From contig CAKZRP010000007.1 in the NCBI GenBank assembly GCA_937146765.1, positions 221,927-285,926 of the forward strand: a DNA stretch of 64,000 nucleotides, given 5' to 3'. Both the position numbers and the translations under genes were made by a program. Below are positions 1-9,514 of this stretch, piece after piece. Numbering within the stretch: the first letter of the stretch is position 1; the number at the start of each line of letters is the position of its first letter. Below the pieces are notes generated by a model. The model was not told the DNA's origin and did not search any database. It worked only from the letters and a program-made list of their open reading frames with translations. Source of the stretch: an uncultured Paracoccaceae bacterium (lineage in GTDB: Bacteria > Pseudomonadota > Alphaproteobacteria > Rhodobacterales > Rhodobacteraceae).

Positions 1-342
1 GTGACCAAGGGGGCGGAGATGCTGCGTCAGTTGATGGCACAGGCGCCGGAGGTGGATGCGATCTTCTGCAACAACGACGACCTTGCGCTCGGGGCGCTGT
101 TCGAGGCGCAGCGGCTGGGACTGTCGGTGCCGGAGCGGCTCGGCATCTGCGGTTTCAACGATCTGGAGGTGATGGCAGTGGCCAATCCCTCGCTCACCAG
201 TGTGCGGACGCGGCGGTTCGAGATGGGTCGCAGCGCCATCGAGATCATCCTCGCCCGCCTCGACGGAGGCTGGCAGGGGCCGCGGGTGGTGGACCTTGGC
301 CATGAGGTCATCGCCCGCCAGAGTACCGCGCGGCAGAGGTGA
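1..342 (+). CDS. LacI/GntR-type transcriptional regulator, C-terminal fragment (cut by window edge)
   Basis: The frame is open from base 1, so only the last ~113 residues are visible and the DNA-binding N-terminus lies outside the window. The visible part is the end of a periplasmic-binding-protein-like effector domain. The segments AIFCNNDDLALGAL and GICGFNDLEVM, followed by P-x-L-T-S-V-R, are the usual C-terminal landmarks of LacI-family repressors. They are closest in style to the gluconate repressor GntR (not the GntR family). Such proteins repress sugar or sugar-acid operons. The targets cannot be told here because the upstream neighbour is missing, and the downstream gene is convergent. 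Confidence 0.8.
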   Translation: MTKGAEMLRQLMAQAPEVDAIFCNNDDLALGALFEAQRLGLSVPERLGICGFNDLEVMAVANPSLTSVRTRRFEMGRSAIEIILARLDGGWQGPRVVDLGHEVIARQSTARQR

Positions 343-369
343 CCGCTTTGGCGCGCAAGGCTGCGGGCG

Positions 370-2073
370 TCAGGCTGCGCTCAGCCGCGCATAGCTGCCG
401 TTGCGGGCCAGCAGTTCGGCATGGGAGCCGGTCTCCACGATCCGGCCATCCTCCATCACCGTGATACGGTCCGCGTTGCGGATCGTGCCCAGGCGATGAG
501 CGATCACCAGCGTGGTGCGCCCGACCGACAGATCCTCCAGCGCCTGCTGGATTTGCCGTTCGGTTTCGGAATCCAGCGCGGATGTGGCTTCGTCGAGGAT
601 CAGGATCGGCGGGTTGCGCAGGAAGATCCGGGCAATCGCCACCCGCTGTTTCTGCCCGCCCGAGAGGGTCACGCCCCGCTCGCCGACGATGGTGTCGAGG
701 CCGGCGGGAAGGCTGGCGATCAAGTCGCTCAGCCGGGCCTTGTCGGCGGCGGCGCGGATCTCCTCCTCGGTGGCGTCGAGACGGCCATAGGCGATGTTCT
801 CGCGCAGGCTGCCGCCAAAGAGGAACACGTCCTGGCTGACGATGCCGATGGAGGAGCGCAGGGACCGCAGGGTGAAGTCGCGGGTGTCGTGCCCGTCGAT
901 GCGCACCACACCCGATTGCGGGTCATAGAAGCGGGGCACGAGCGACAGCAGCGAGGTCTTGCCCGCGCCGGAGGCGCCGACAAAGGCCATGGTCTCGCCG
1001 GCGGCGATCTTGAGGGTGATGCCGCTGAGCACGGGACGGGCATCGTCATAGCCAAAGTGGATCTGGTCGAATTCCACCGCGCCACGCAGCTCCGGGGCTG
1101 GGCGTGCCTGCGGGCTGTCCTCGATCTCCGGCTCGATCGCCAGGAGTTCGAGGTAGCGGCGAAAGCCGGCGATGCCACGGGGGTAGAGCTCGATCACCGC
1201 GGCGATCTTCTCCAGCGGGCGGAAGAACAGGCCGGTGAGCAGCAGGAAGGCGACAAAGCCGCCGGTGCTGAGTTCGCCGCGCAGCACAAAGACCGCGCCC
1301 GCCACCATCACCAGCACCTGCACCAGCCGCATCCCCATGTAATTGATGGTGGAAGAGGCCGCCATCACCCGGTAGGCCGCCAGCTTGGTGTCGCGGTAAC
1401 GGGCATTGTCATGGGCAAAGAGGCGCTTTTCATGCTCCTCATTGGCAAAGGCCTGCACCACGCGGATGCCGCCGACATTCTCCTCGAGCCGGACGTTGAA
1501 ATCCGCCACCCGGGAATAGATCGCTTGCCAGGTGCGGGTCATCCGGCCGCCAAAGACCATCACGATGATGACGCAGAGCGGAAAGATGGTGGCGGTGATC
1601 AGCGCCAGCCGGGGGTCGATGGCGAGCATCATCACAAAGGCGCCGACAAAGGTCATCACCGCGACAAAGAGATCCTCTGGACCGTGGTGGGCCACTTCGC
1701 CGATCTCTTCGAGGTCGCGGGTCACCCGCGCCACCAGCTTGCCGGTGCGCACCTTGTCGAAATAGGAGAACGACAGCCGTTGCAGCTGGTCGAAGGCACG
1801 GCGGCGCATTTCCGTCTCGATGTTGATGCCGAGCTTGTGGCCCCAGTAGATCACCACCGCCATCAAGCCGGAGTTGAGCGCATAGACCACCAGCAGGCCA
1901 ACCGCCGCCAGCACCGTCAGCCAGAGATCGCCACGGGGCAGGAGCACGTCGATAAAGGCCCGGATCGCCGCCGGAAACCCCAGTTCCAGCAGGCCGGAGA
2001 GAACCGCGCAGCCGAAGTCGATCAGGAACAGGGTTTTCCAGGGACGGTAGTATTCGGCGAACTGGCGGATCAT
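370..2073 (-). CDS. ABC exporter half-transporter (fused permease and ATPase), MsbA/multidrug type
   Basis: This 567-residue protein has an N-terminal six-helix ABC transporter membrane domain (roughly residues 1-310) and a C-terminal nucleotide-binding domain. The ATPase hallmarks are all present: Walker A GASGAGKTS near residue 365, signature LSGGQKQRVA near 468, Walker B ILILDEATSALD near 488, and the H-loop in LVIAHRLGTI. Length and order match homodimeric type-IV exporters such as MsbA or LmrA-like pumps. It should export a lipid or hydrophobic compound across the inner membrane using ATP, but the substrate cannot be read from sequence. It lies 194 bp downstream of secDF on the same strand. 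The ATG at 2073 starts directly with an amphipathic lead into TM1. Confidence 0.9.
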   Translation of the reverse strand: MIRQFAEYYRPWKTLFLIDFGCAVLSGLLELGFPAAIRAFIDVLLPRGDLWLTVLAAVGLLVVYALNSGLMAVVIYWGHKLGINIETEMRRRAFDQLQRLSFSYFDKVRTGKLVARVTRDLEEIGEVAHHGPEDLFVAVMTFVGAFVMMLAIDPRLALITATIFPLCVIIVMVFGGRMTRTWQAIYSRVADFNVRLEENVGGIRVVQAFANEEHEKRLFAHDNARYRDTKLAAYRVMAASSTINYMGMRLVQVLVMVAGAVFVLRGELSTGGFVAFLLLTGLFFRPLEKIAAVIELYPRGIAGFRRYLELLAIEPEIEDSPQARPAPELRGAVEFDQIHFGYDDARPVLSGITLKIAAGETMAFVGASGAGKTSLLSLVPRFYDPQSGVVRIDGHDTRDFTLRSLRSSIGIVSQDVFLFGGSLRENIAYGRLDATEEEIRAAADKARLSDLIASLPAGLDTIVGERGVTLSGGQKQRVAIARIFLRNPPILILDEATSALDSETERQIQQALEDLSVGRTTLVIAHRLGTIRNADRITVMEDGRIVETGSHAELLARNGSYARLSAA

Positions 2074-2241
2074 CGAAGCCTCCTTGCAACCGGGCGGATA
2101 GCGGGCCGGGTCAGGTCTTGGGGTTCCTTACGGGATCCCCCCGCGCGGCGCCAGCATGATTGCGCCCCGCAGCATGAGGCCGGACCGCGCCGGACGCGTC
2201 GATGGGGAGGGGCCGCCGAAAGGGGGGCGGCCCCGAGGGGC

Positions 2242-2261
2242 AGGCCTGTTCGTCCAGGCCT
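2242..2261 (-). terminator. short hairpin after secDF
   Basis: A 7-bp perfect stem (AGGCCTG / CAGGCCT) with a 6-nt loop lies just past the secDF stop codon. No U-tract follows on the minus strand, so it is at best a weak terminator or an mRNA-end stabiliser. The rest of 2074-2267 shows nothing recognisable. Confidence 0.3.
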
Positions 2262-2267
2262 ATAGGC

Positions 2268-4871
2268 TCAGGCGCTGATGTGGTCGTAGGCGCCGGTGGT
2301 CTTGCGGCGGGCGGTGAAGGCAGACCGATCGATGCCGAGGAACAGCACGATGTTCTTGGCGACATAGATCGAGGAATAGGTGCCCACCACGATCCCGAAG
2401 GTGATCGCCAGGGCAAAGCCCCGGATCACGTCCCCGCCAAAGACCAGCAGGGCCAGCAAGGCCACCAGGGTGGTTGCGGAGGTGAGGATGGTGCGCGACA
2501 GGGTCTCGCAGGCAGAGAGGTTGAGGATCTGCCGCAGCGGCAGCGTCTGGTGCCGGTGCAGGTTCTCGCGCACCCGGTCAAAGACCACCACCGTGTCGTT
2601 GATCGAATAGCCAAGGATGGTCAGCAGGGCCGCAACAAAGGCCAGATCCACCTTCAATCCCAACAGCGCGAACAGCCCCAGCGTCAGCAGGATGTCATGC
2701 CCCAGCGCCAGCACCGCTCCGAGGGCGAATTGCCATTCGAACCGCAGCCAGACATAGGCAAGGATCGCCAGCACGCCGCCGGCAACCGCCAGGGTGGCGG
2801 CCCGGATCAGCTCTGGCGAGACCTTGCCGCCGATGCTTTCGCTGGCGGTGATCCTGAGGTCCGGGTCAAGGGTCTGGAGCGCGCTCCGCACCGTGGCGGC
2901 TTCGCCCGCTGTCAGGGCCGCGGCCTCCGACTTGGAGGAAATGCGCAGGTCGGCGACCCGGACCGCCTTGTCGCCATCGGCGGTAAAGACTTCGGACAGG
3001 GTAACATCCCCGATGTCCAGCGCCGTGAGCGCCTGCCGGGTATCCTCAAGGCGGAGGACGTTGGGCGTTTCCAGTCTCATGCTGGTTCCGCCGGTGAAGT
3101 CGATCCCGAGATTGAGTCCGAGGGTCGCCACGAGCAGCACCGCGCCCAGCATCGCTGTCGCCGAGGCACCGAAACTCAGCCATTGCAGGCGGAAGAAGTC
3201 GATGCGCGGCTGGCGCCCCAGAAACCGGAACAGGCCACTGAAGGAGAGGCGATCGGGGCGGCGCCACTCGAGCCAGGTCTGCAGCATCAGCCGGGTGACC
3301 ACCAGGGCGGTGAACATGGAGCTTAGGATGCCGAAGCCAAGGGTGATGGCAAAGCCGCGCACCGGACCCGCGCCGAGCCAGAACATCAGCCCGGCGGTGA
3401 TGAGGCCGGTCAGATTGGCGTCCAGAATGGAGGAAAAGGCCGATTGGAACCCCTTGCCGACTGCCCGCCAGAGATTGCGGTCCTGCCGCAGCTCCTCGCG
3501 GATGCGTTCAAAGATCAGCACGTTGGCATCCACTGCCATGCCGAGCGTCAAGACGATCCCGGCGATGCCGGGCAGGGTCAATGTGGCCCCGACAAGGGTC
3601 AACGCCGCCATCAGGATCACGATGTTGATGAGCAGCGCCGCCACCGCCACCAGCCCCATCGCCCCGTAACAGGCCACCATCAGGGCTGCCACCGCCGCCA
3701 ACCCGATCATCCCGGCTCTGAGTCCGGCCGCGACGCTGTCGCTGCCGAGTTCGGGGCCGATGGTCTTTTCCTCAAGGAAGGTCAGATCCGCAGGCAGGGC
3801 ACCGGACCGCAGCAGGGTCGCAAGCCGGGTGGTCTCCTCGACGGTGAACTGGCCGGTGATGATGCCGGTGCCGCCTCCGATATGGCTCTGGATGACCGGC
3901 GCGGAGAGCACTTGCCCATCGAGGACGATGGCGAAAGGGCTGCCGATATGGCCCGCGGTATAGGTCCCGAAGGCCTGGGCGCCGGAGGTGTCGAACCGGA
4001 AGGTGACGGCGGGCCGCCCGTTCTGGTCAAACCCGGCCTGGGCGTCGATCAGATGCTCGCCCGAGACCACGGGGCGCGGATCAAGGTCGTAACTGACCTC
4101 GGGCCGGGTGGCGTCGGGCAGGGTCAGCGTCCCTGGTTCCCGGCCTGTGCCCGGTGCCACAACGGAGTGGAAGGACAGTTGCGCGGTGGTGCCGATCAGC
4201 GCTTTCAGGGCCTCGGCATCCGAGAATCCGGGCACCTCGATGACGATGCGGTCCTCGCCCTGACGCAGGATGCTCGGCTCGCGGGTGCCCGCCTCGTCGA
4301 TCCGCCTGCGGATGATCTCGAGGCTTTGCGCCACCAGTTGATCGGACAGTGCCGCGCGACCGGCCTCGGAATACGAGATCAGCAGGTCCGAGCCTTCGCT
4401 GCGGATGCTGAGATCGGGCTCGGCAAGGCCGGTGGCCGTGGTCACCGTGGTGGCGAGGGCGGCGGCCTGTTGTTCGGCTTGCGGCAGGAAGGTCGCATCG
4501 GACAGGCGGATGCGCAGCAGCGCCTCGGCGGTGGGCACACGGCTCAGACGCAGGTCGGCCCCCCCGGTTTCGCGCAATTGGTCGCGCAGGATCGGCCAGA
4601 GCCCGGCCAGTCGCTGCCGGGCGGCCGCTTCGACATCCACCTCCGCCAGCAGATGGGCCCCACCGCGCAGATCGAGGCCGAGGTTGATGAGCGAGGAGGA
4701 CAGGAAACCGGGCCAGCCGACCGTTTCGCTCCCGGATGCCGGGCTGCTGGCGCTCGAGTTGGTGTTGAGCGCATCGACGCGCGGATAAAAGGCATTGGGC
4801 AGGGCAAGCCAGAGGCACAGCAGGCAGATGCCCCAGACGCCAAGGCGTTTCAGGAAGGTGGGTCGTTTCAT
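2268..4871 (-). CDS. secDF: Protein translocase SecD-SecF fusion
   Basis: At 867 residues, the protein contains a complete SecD followed by SecF in one chain. It starts with a TM helix and the SecD hallmark LGLDLRGGAHLL. The P1 periplasmic region and the first set of membrane helices (with FERIREEL) follow. The SecF half then begins near residue 580 with the hallmark LGIDFTGGTSMRLE and ends in a second helix bundle with FDRVREN. SecDF uses the proton gradient to pull translocating proteins out of SecYEG on the periplasmic side. Fused SecDF is common in alphaproteobacteria and Bacillus, whereas E. coli has two genes. The start at 4871 gives a short cytoplasmic end and then TM1. The next gene upstream on this strand ends at 4987. 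Confidence 0.95.
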   Translation of the reverse strand: MKRPTFLKRLGVWGICLLCLWLALPNAFYPRVDALNTNSSASSPASGSETVGWPGFLSSSLINLGLDLRGGAHLLAEVDVEAAARQRLAGLWPILRDQLRETGGADLRLSRVPTAEALLRIRLSDATFLPQAEQQAAALATTVTTATGLAEPDLSIRSEGSDLLISYSEAGRAALSDQLVAQSLEIIRRRIDEAGTREPSILRQGEDRIVIEVPGFSDAEALKALIGTTAQLSFHSVVAPGTGREPGTLTLPDATRPEVSYDLDPRPVVSGEHLIDAQAGFDQNGRPAVTFRFDTSGAQAFGTYTAGHIGSPFAIVLDGQVLSAPVIQSHIGGGTGIITGQFTVEETTRLATLLRSGALPADLTFLEEKTIGPELGSDSVAAGLRAGMIGLAAVAALMVACYGAMGLVAVAALLINIVILMAALTLVGATLTLPGIAGIVLTLGMAVDANVLIFERIREELRQDRNLWRAVGKGFQSAFSSILDANLTGLITAGLMFWLGAGPVRGFAITLGFGILSSMFTALVVTRLMLQTWLEWRRPDRLSFSGLFRFLGRQPRIDFFRLQWLSFGASATAMLGAVLLVATLGLNLGIDFTGGTSMRLETPNVLRLEDTRQALTALDIGDVTLSEVFTADGDKAVRVADLRISSKSEAAALTAGEAATVRSALQTLDPDLRITASESIGGKVSPELIRAATLAVAGGVLAILAYVWLRFEWQFALGAVLALGHDILLTLGLFALLGLKVDLAFVAALLTILGYSINDTVVVFDRVRENLHRHQTLPLRQILNLSACETLSRTILTSATTLVALLALLVFGGDVIRGFALAITFGIVVGTYSSIYVAKNIVLFLGIDRSAFTARRKTTGAYDHISA

Positions 4872-4986
4872 GATCTCTCCGCGACAGCCGTTGGCCCCTC
4901 GGGCGCGGGGCTGTCGGTGTTGAATGGTCTGGAAAAGGCGGATGCCGCCGCCTGCCCCAAAGAGGCGGGGCGCAGGCGACAGGCGG

Positions 4987-5373
4987 TCAGATCAGACGGA
5001 GAGGAGGGGCGCGCGGCGGGTTGGCCTTTACCGCGGATTGCGGTGCGCGGGGCGGGGCACGGGGGGTAAATCCCACATCGCCTTGGCAGGAAACTCCTGG
5101 CCGCGGCGCAGGCAGGGGCAGCTGGTCGGGGTCGGGGTCGGCCTTTGCCGTGCTTGGTTTCGGTGCGCAGAGGGTCTGGAGCTGATCGGCGATCCAGAGA
5201 TCCGGGGTCTGTGCCTCTGCGGCCGCGATGTCCACCCGTTGCGTCGGGGCCAGATCCGACCGTGCCGGTGTGGCCTCAATCAGATGCCCCAGCACCAGAA
5301 GGGCCAGAACCGAGAGGGTTCTGACCCAGAGGCCAAGGGAGTGGGGCGCGGGCGGCGACATCATGGGCAACAT
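4987..5373 (-). CDS. Small proline/alanine-rich secreted or anchored protein, unknown
   Basis: The proposed start at 5373 gives 128 residues. A short N-terminus is followed by a hydrophobic stretch, LSVLALLVLGHLI (about residues 17-29), then TPARSD, which could be a signal-peptide cleavage region. The mature part is rich in Pro and Ala with two Cys residues and no recognised domain. The open frame runs further upstream into the antiporter gene, but that part is arginine/proline-rich shadow sequence, so I trimmed it to the ATG 22 nt after the antiporter stop. No strong ribosome binding site is visible. It sits between the antiporter and secDF on the same strand and may be co-transcribed. A real gene is likely but not certain. 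Confidence 0.5.
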   Translation of the reverse strand: MLPMMSPPAPHSLGLWVRTLSVLALLVLGHLIEATPARSDLAPTQRVDIAAAEAQTPDLWIADQLQTLCAPKPSTAKADPDPDQLPLPAPRPGVSCQGDVGFTPRAPPRAPQSAVKANPPRAPPLRLI

Positions 5374-5395
5374 GTGTGGTGCGACCAGGTGACTT

Positions 5396-8152
5396 TCAAT
5401 CCTGCCGACCGGAAGCCGGATCCGCTGGGATCTCAGCCTCGGTATCGCCTGCGACCCCGGTATGGCCTGCGGCCTCGGCGGCCGAAGGGTCGGATGCGGG
5501 GGGCTGTTTCGAGACCTCTGCCTGCCCGGGATCCGAAGCCGCGGAGGGCGGCTCCGGACGGTCCGACGCAACAGGCATTGCCGTCTCGGAGGGCGCAGCC
5601 GCGGGGTCCGGTGCTGCGGCGGAGCCACGCCACCAGGGCCGACGCGGGGCGGCGGCCAGCGCATCGATATCGGAGAGGACCACCCCCCGTTTGCGCGCGC
5701 TCTCCAGCACCGCGTCCCGCACCGACCTGCTGCGCATCAGCAGGCGGCGAAAGCGGTCTTCGTCCAGTTCCAGCAGGGTGGTCGGCGCGATCACCTGCAC
5801 TTCGGTCGGCAGGGATTTCCGGGCCAGGATGGCCATCTGGCCAAACATCTCGCCGCGCCCGAGACGCCAGGACTGGCCGGCGGTTTCCAGCTCCACCGCG
5901 CCGGAGGCGATGAAGAAGACGCTGCGGATCGTCATGTCCTTGCGCAGGATCACCTCGCCGGGGTTGATGTGACGCGCCTTCAGCACCCGGCCCAGCCGCC
6001 GCACCGAGGCGGCATCGAGATCGGCAAACAGGGGCAGCTGCCGCACCAGCGCGGTGCGCTGCAGGGCGATGTCGAGGCGCGGGCGGCTGTCGGCTTGCAG
6101 GCGGCGCTGGTCCAGTTCCTGCATCAGGGACAGAAAGACCTCGGCGCCGATCAACCCGTCCTCGCGCATGGCGGTATATTCGCGTTCCTCCAGCCGCAGC
6201 CCGGTGCGGCGGATGAAGCCACGTTCCAGCTCCTCGGCATAGCCGGGGTATTGCAGCCTCAGCCCTTCCAGCGCGGTATCGACCGCCGCGGATCGTCGCG
6301 CCAGCAGCTCGCGCATCAGCTCGGCGACCCTTCGACCATGGATGCGGCGAATGCGATTGTCGATGAAATCGCCAAGATCCTTGAGCAGGAAGCGTTGCGA
6401 CAGCAGCAATTCGAAGCGGTCGGCGGTGAAGCGTGCCAGCGGGGCGGAGAGGCCGAGCTTGGCATTGATCCAGACCGCCGCGCGGAAGGCCGGGCCATAG
6501 GCGAGGCTGCGCCGGGCAGCACGCTGATAGCCGCTGCGCCCCTGCGCCCGTGCCCCTTCGATGAGCCGGTCGGCATTGAACAGCGCCTGCTCGGCCATAC
6601 GTGAGGACATGGTATGCTCGCGCACCCGGGCGAGGATACTGTCGCGCTCATGCCCGGCAAGGGCGATGAGGCCGAGCGTGATGCGGTCCCGGTCCAGAAT
6701 GTCGGCGCTGTCCTCCGCTGCCTTGACCGCCGTCTCCAGCCTTTCGCCAAAGCGGATGGCCTCGGTGCGCACGGTGTCCCGGCTGAGGTCGTAGTTCTCG
6801 CTGGTTTCCGCCACGTCCTCGCGCACGGTCTGCAAGGCCACGGCGATGACCTGCCGCGACAGCGCCTCGTCCATCGGGGACAGCCGGTCGAGCCCGAGGC
6901 GGCCGATGATCCAGCGCAGGGTGGTGCCCTGTCCCAGCAGGGTGAAGAGGGTGAAGCCGGTGGCGAGGATGCCGACCAGGCGTTGCACCTCTGCCGGGAC
7001 GCGGAAGTTCTCGGTGACGGCGAGGGCAAGGGCGAGGGTCACCGCGCCGCGCAGCCCGCCCCAGAGGATCGCCACCCGATAGGGCCGCTCCACGCGGGGA
7101 GAGAGGCGGATGAAGGAGAGAAAGGGCAAGAGGCCAAAGAGAATGATCGCCCTCGCCGCGATGGCCGAGAGCACCACGACCCCGGTCAGCACGAGGTCCT
7201 GCAGCAGGACCGTCTCCAGCAGGCGCGGGATCAACAAGGCGGCGAGGATAAAGATGAGTGCCCCGGCCCAATGCGCCAGCACGTTCCACAGATCGCGCAG
7301 GTTGGACCAGGCCTGTGGCGGCAGCTGCCCCGGGGCCGTCAGGTTCATGGTCATCCCGCTGGCCACCACCGCGATGACGCCGGAGGCCCCGATGATCTGC
7401 TCGGCGATGATATAGGCCAGATAGGGCAGGGCCACCGAGATGGAGATCTGCGCCAGCTCGTGACGCTTGAACAGCGCCATGACCCAGACCGCGGCGCGGG
7501 CCATGGCCCAGCCGGTGACCACGCCGCCGAGGATCAGAACCGGAAACCGGGCCACGGCGCTGGCAAGATTGGGATCGGGCAGCCCCATCATGACAAAGCC
7601 CATGAACAGACCGAAGAGCGCGATGGCGGCGGCATCGTTCAACAGGCTCTCGCCTTCGATGATCCGGGCCAGCCGTCGGGGCGCGGAGATCGACCGGAAG
7701 ATCGAGACCACCGCGGAGGGATCGGTGGTGGAGACAATCGCCCCCACCAGAAGACAGGCGGCCAGCGGCAGGGCGCTGGTGGCGTTCAAGGCGTATCCGA
7801 CGCTCAGGGTGGCCACCACCACCGCCACGATGGCGAGCATCAGGATCGGCACCCAATCGTCGAGCATCCGCCGCAGGTCCATGCCGAGGGTGGCCTGGAA
7901 CAGCAGCGTCGGCAGGAAGACGTAGAGGAAGACGTTGGAGCGGATCGGCAGGCCGAGAATCGCCTCCGCCACCGGGTTCAGCGCATCGGTGAGCTCGGTG
8001 CGCAGAAAAAAGGTGGCGCCCACCGCGATCAGAGTGCCGAGCACGGCGAGAATGACGCTGTAAGGCAGCCGCAACCGGGCCGCCAGCGGCTCGGCTGCTC
8101 CGATCACGAGGAAGAGGGACGCGATGATTGCGGTGACGACAACGATATCCAT
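5396..8152 (-). CDS. CPA1-family Na+/H+ antiporter with C-terminal cyclic-nucleotide-binding domain
   Basis: This is a 918-residue protein. Residues ~1-415 form a many-helix Na+/H+ exchanger domain containing the family motif GESLLNDAAA. A long cytoplasmic region (~420-690) is followed by a cNMP-binding fold from about 702 to 810, which includes the GEVILRKDM turn and the phosphate-binding-cassette-like GEMFGQMA. The last ~100 residues are a Pro/Ala-rich tail. The family exchanges Na+ (or K+) for protons at the inner membrane for pH and salt homeostasis. The extra domain suggests gating by cAMP/cGMP, as in animal SLC9C exchangers, but whether the site binds nucleotide is unproven. Upstream, ~450 bp without a gene separates it from the divergent region. 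Confidence 0.88.
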   Translation of the reverse strand: MDIVVVTAIIASLFLVIGAAEPLAARLRLPYSVILAVLGTLIAVGATFFLRTELTDALNPVAEAILGLPIRSNVFLYVFLPTLLFQATLGMDLRRMLDDWVPILMLAIVAVVVATLSVGYALNATSALPLAACLLVGAIVSTTDPSAVVSIFRSISAPRRLARIIEGESLLNDAAAIALFGLFMGFVMMGLPDPNLASAVARFPVLILGGVVTGWAMARAAVWVMALFKRHELAQISISVALPYLAYIIAEQIIGASGVIAVVASGMTMNLTAPGQLPPQAWSNLRDLWNVLAHWAGALIFILAALLIPRLLETVLLQDLVLTGVVVLSAIAARAIILFGLLPFLSFIRLSPRVERPYRVAILWGGLRGAVTLALALAVTENFRVPAEVQRLVGILATGFTLFTLLGQGTTLRWIIGRLGLDRLSPMDEALSRQVIAVALQTVREDVAETSENYDLSRDTVRTEAIRFGERLETAVKAAEDSADILDRDRITLGLIALAGHERDSILARVREHTMSSRMAEQALFNADRLIEGARAQGRSGYQRAARRSLAYGPAFRAAVWINAKLGLSAPLARFTADRFELLLSQRFLLKDLGDFIDNRIRRIHGRRVAELMRELLARRSAAVDTALEGLRLQYPGYAEELERGFIRRTGLRLEEREYTAMREDGLIGAEVFLSLMQELDQRRLQADSRPRLDIALQRTALVRQLPLFADLDAASVRRLGRVLKARHINPGEVILRKDMTIRSVFFIASGAVELETAGQSWRLGRGEMFGQMAILARKSLPTEVQVIAPTTLLELDEDRFRRLLMRSRSVRDAVLESARKRGVVLSDIDALAAAPRRPWWRGSAAAPDPAAAPSETAMPVASDRPEPPSAASDPGQAEVSKQPPASDPSAAEAAGHTGVAGDTEAEIPADPASGRQD

Positions 8153-8602
8153 ATGCGTCCGTTAGCAAATGGAGGCGGTGACGAACATCCTCGAGAGCCG
8201 GATCGGGGCGCAAGAAAGGCAAGGGCGGCGCGCACTTGGGCGAGTTTGCGCCGACCGGTGACGATCGGCTCGCCTTCTGGCTTCCGCCCGGCACCTGTCC
8301 GGCCTGCGATCTGGCGCTCGCCCTTGGGACGCCGGATCGCAGCGCGGGGTCAGGCGGCGGTGTCGAGGGGATATCTTGCCCCGGTTCTGCGCGGTGGCGT
8401 GGATGGTCCGCGGCGGGCCCCTCCAGAGACCTTTCGACGCGTAAGTCCCGTCACGAGGAATGCTGCGGAAATTTATTCCGGGGCCGCCCTTGTTGTTGCC
8501 GGGACGATGACCAATTGACTGAGGCTCGGCGGACAGTCCGCGGCTGCTTCGCCTGGGCCGGCCGCAGCGCAGGCCGGGCTGGATGGCTTCTCGGAGGGTC
8601 AA
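8153..8602. other. 450-bp gap with no recognisable gene
   Basis: No coding frame in this stretch resembles a known family on either strand. It holds the promoter for the minus-strand antiporter and the approach to the terC fragment. Given the terC and kup remnants immediately downstream, this may be decayed sequence, but I see no identifiable remnant in it. Confidence 0.5.
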
Positions 8603-8878
8603 TTGACCTTTATGCTTCTGGAATGGCTCGGGACCCCGCTCTGGTCCTGGATCGCCTTCCTGTTTCTGGTCCCTGGCCTGCTCGCCTTTGACCTCGGCGT
8701 GTTGCATCGCAAAACTCATGACATCGACAAGGTTCCGGCGCCCTTGTCCTTGGCTGTCACCTCGGCCCTGTTGCTGGGTGGGGTCATGCTGTCGCTCTGG
8801 AAGACCCGCGATCAGGCCCGAACACCGCCTGGGGCCGCAGAGTTGGCAGCGGGCGCGGCGGAGCCGGGGGGTCGGCAA
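8603..8878 (+). pseudogene. terC-like N-terminal fragment fused in frame ahead of exoD
   Basis: The frame opens at TTG 8603 or ATG 8612. Its first ~45 residues resemble the N-terminus of TerC/Alx-family membrane proteins: LEWLGTPLWSW, then LLAFDLGVLHRKTHDI. The resemblance stops at a second hydrophobic stretch (ALLLGGVML). TerC proteins normally span about 300 residues with some seven or more helices and conserved acidic residues in the membrane, and none of that follows. The frame runs without a stop into exoD, through a linker unlike either family. I read this as a truncated relic. A short expressed membrane peptide, or an N-terminal extension of ExoD, cannot be excluded. Confidence 0.6.
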
Positions 8879-9514
8879 ATGAGCCTCCTTCACACCAGAC
8901 CGTCGCTCCTTGTCGGCGTGCCGGGGCGACGGCTCAGCCTGGTGCTGCGGCAACTGGCCGGCGGCGCGGGCGAGCGGATTTCCATTGGCGATATCATTGG
9001 CGCGCTTGGCGACCGCAGCTTTGCACCGCTCATGGTGATCTTTGCGGCGCCCAATGTGTTCCTGTTCATTCCCGGCTCCTCGGTTTTCACCGGCCTGCCC
9101 CTGATGGTGCTGGGGATCCAGCTGATGCTGGGGCGCCCGGATGTCTGGCTGCCGCGGGTGATCTCCGCCCGCTCGCTGGACCGGGGGGCCTTTGACCGCA
9201 TCGTTGCGGCCTCGCTGCCCTGGGTGGAGCGGATCGAGCGGCTGGCGCGGCCCCGCTGGTGGCCGACGTCCTTTCAGCTTGCCGAACGTCTGATCGGAGG
9301 CGCCACCCTGCTTCTGGCGGTGTTCCTCTTCCTGCCGATCCCCTTCGCCAATGGTCTGCCCGCCTTGTCGATCATCATGCTGGCCCTCGGGCTGAGCGAG
9401 CGGGACGGCTACTGGCTCGCAGCCGGTCTCGTGCTGTCGCTTGCCTCCGTCGCCCTGGTGACCGGGATGGTTGCACTGGGCGGGTTTGCAATTGTGGAGT
9501 TTCTGGCCCGATGA
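8879..9514 (+). CDS. exoD: ExoD family membrane protein
   Basis: The ATG at 8879 gives 211 residues. It starts about 15 residues before the conserved ExoD opening RRLSLVLRQLA and is preceded by a G-rich ribosome-binding stretch. Family features visible are GALGDRSFAPLM, a hydrophobic hairpin with the PNVF turn, LGRPDVWLP, RLARPRW, and the C-terminal helices with FLPIPFANGLPAL and ALGLSERDGYW. In Rhizobium, exoD mutants show altered exopolysaccharide and alkali sensitivity, but the molecular role is unknown. The length matches the family, so the upstream terC-like piece is not needed. Its stop overlaps the start of a kup-like remnant. Confidence 0.82.
   Translation: MSLLHTRPSLLVGVPGRRLSLVLRQLAGGAGERISIGDIIGALGDRSFAPLMVIFAAPNVFLFIPGSSVFTGLPLMVLGIQLMLGRPDVWLPRVISARSLDRGAFDRIVAASLPWVERIERLARPRWWPTSFQLAERLIGGATLLLAVFLFLPIPFANGLPALSIIMLALGLSERDGYWLAAGLVLSLASVALVTGMVALGGFAIVEFLAR

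Noticed and set aside
421..2265. Open frame of 614 codons opposite the ABC exporter, and similar ones at 2202-3326, 3444-5069, 6614-8518 and 18130-20265
   Set aside because: All lie opposite genes with intact motifs and have the His/Gln/Gly/Arg-rich composition of shadow frames.
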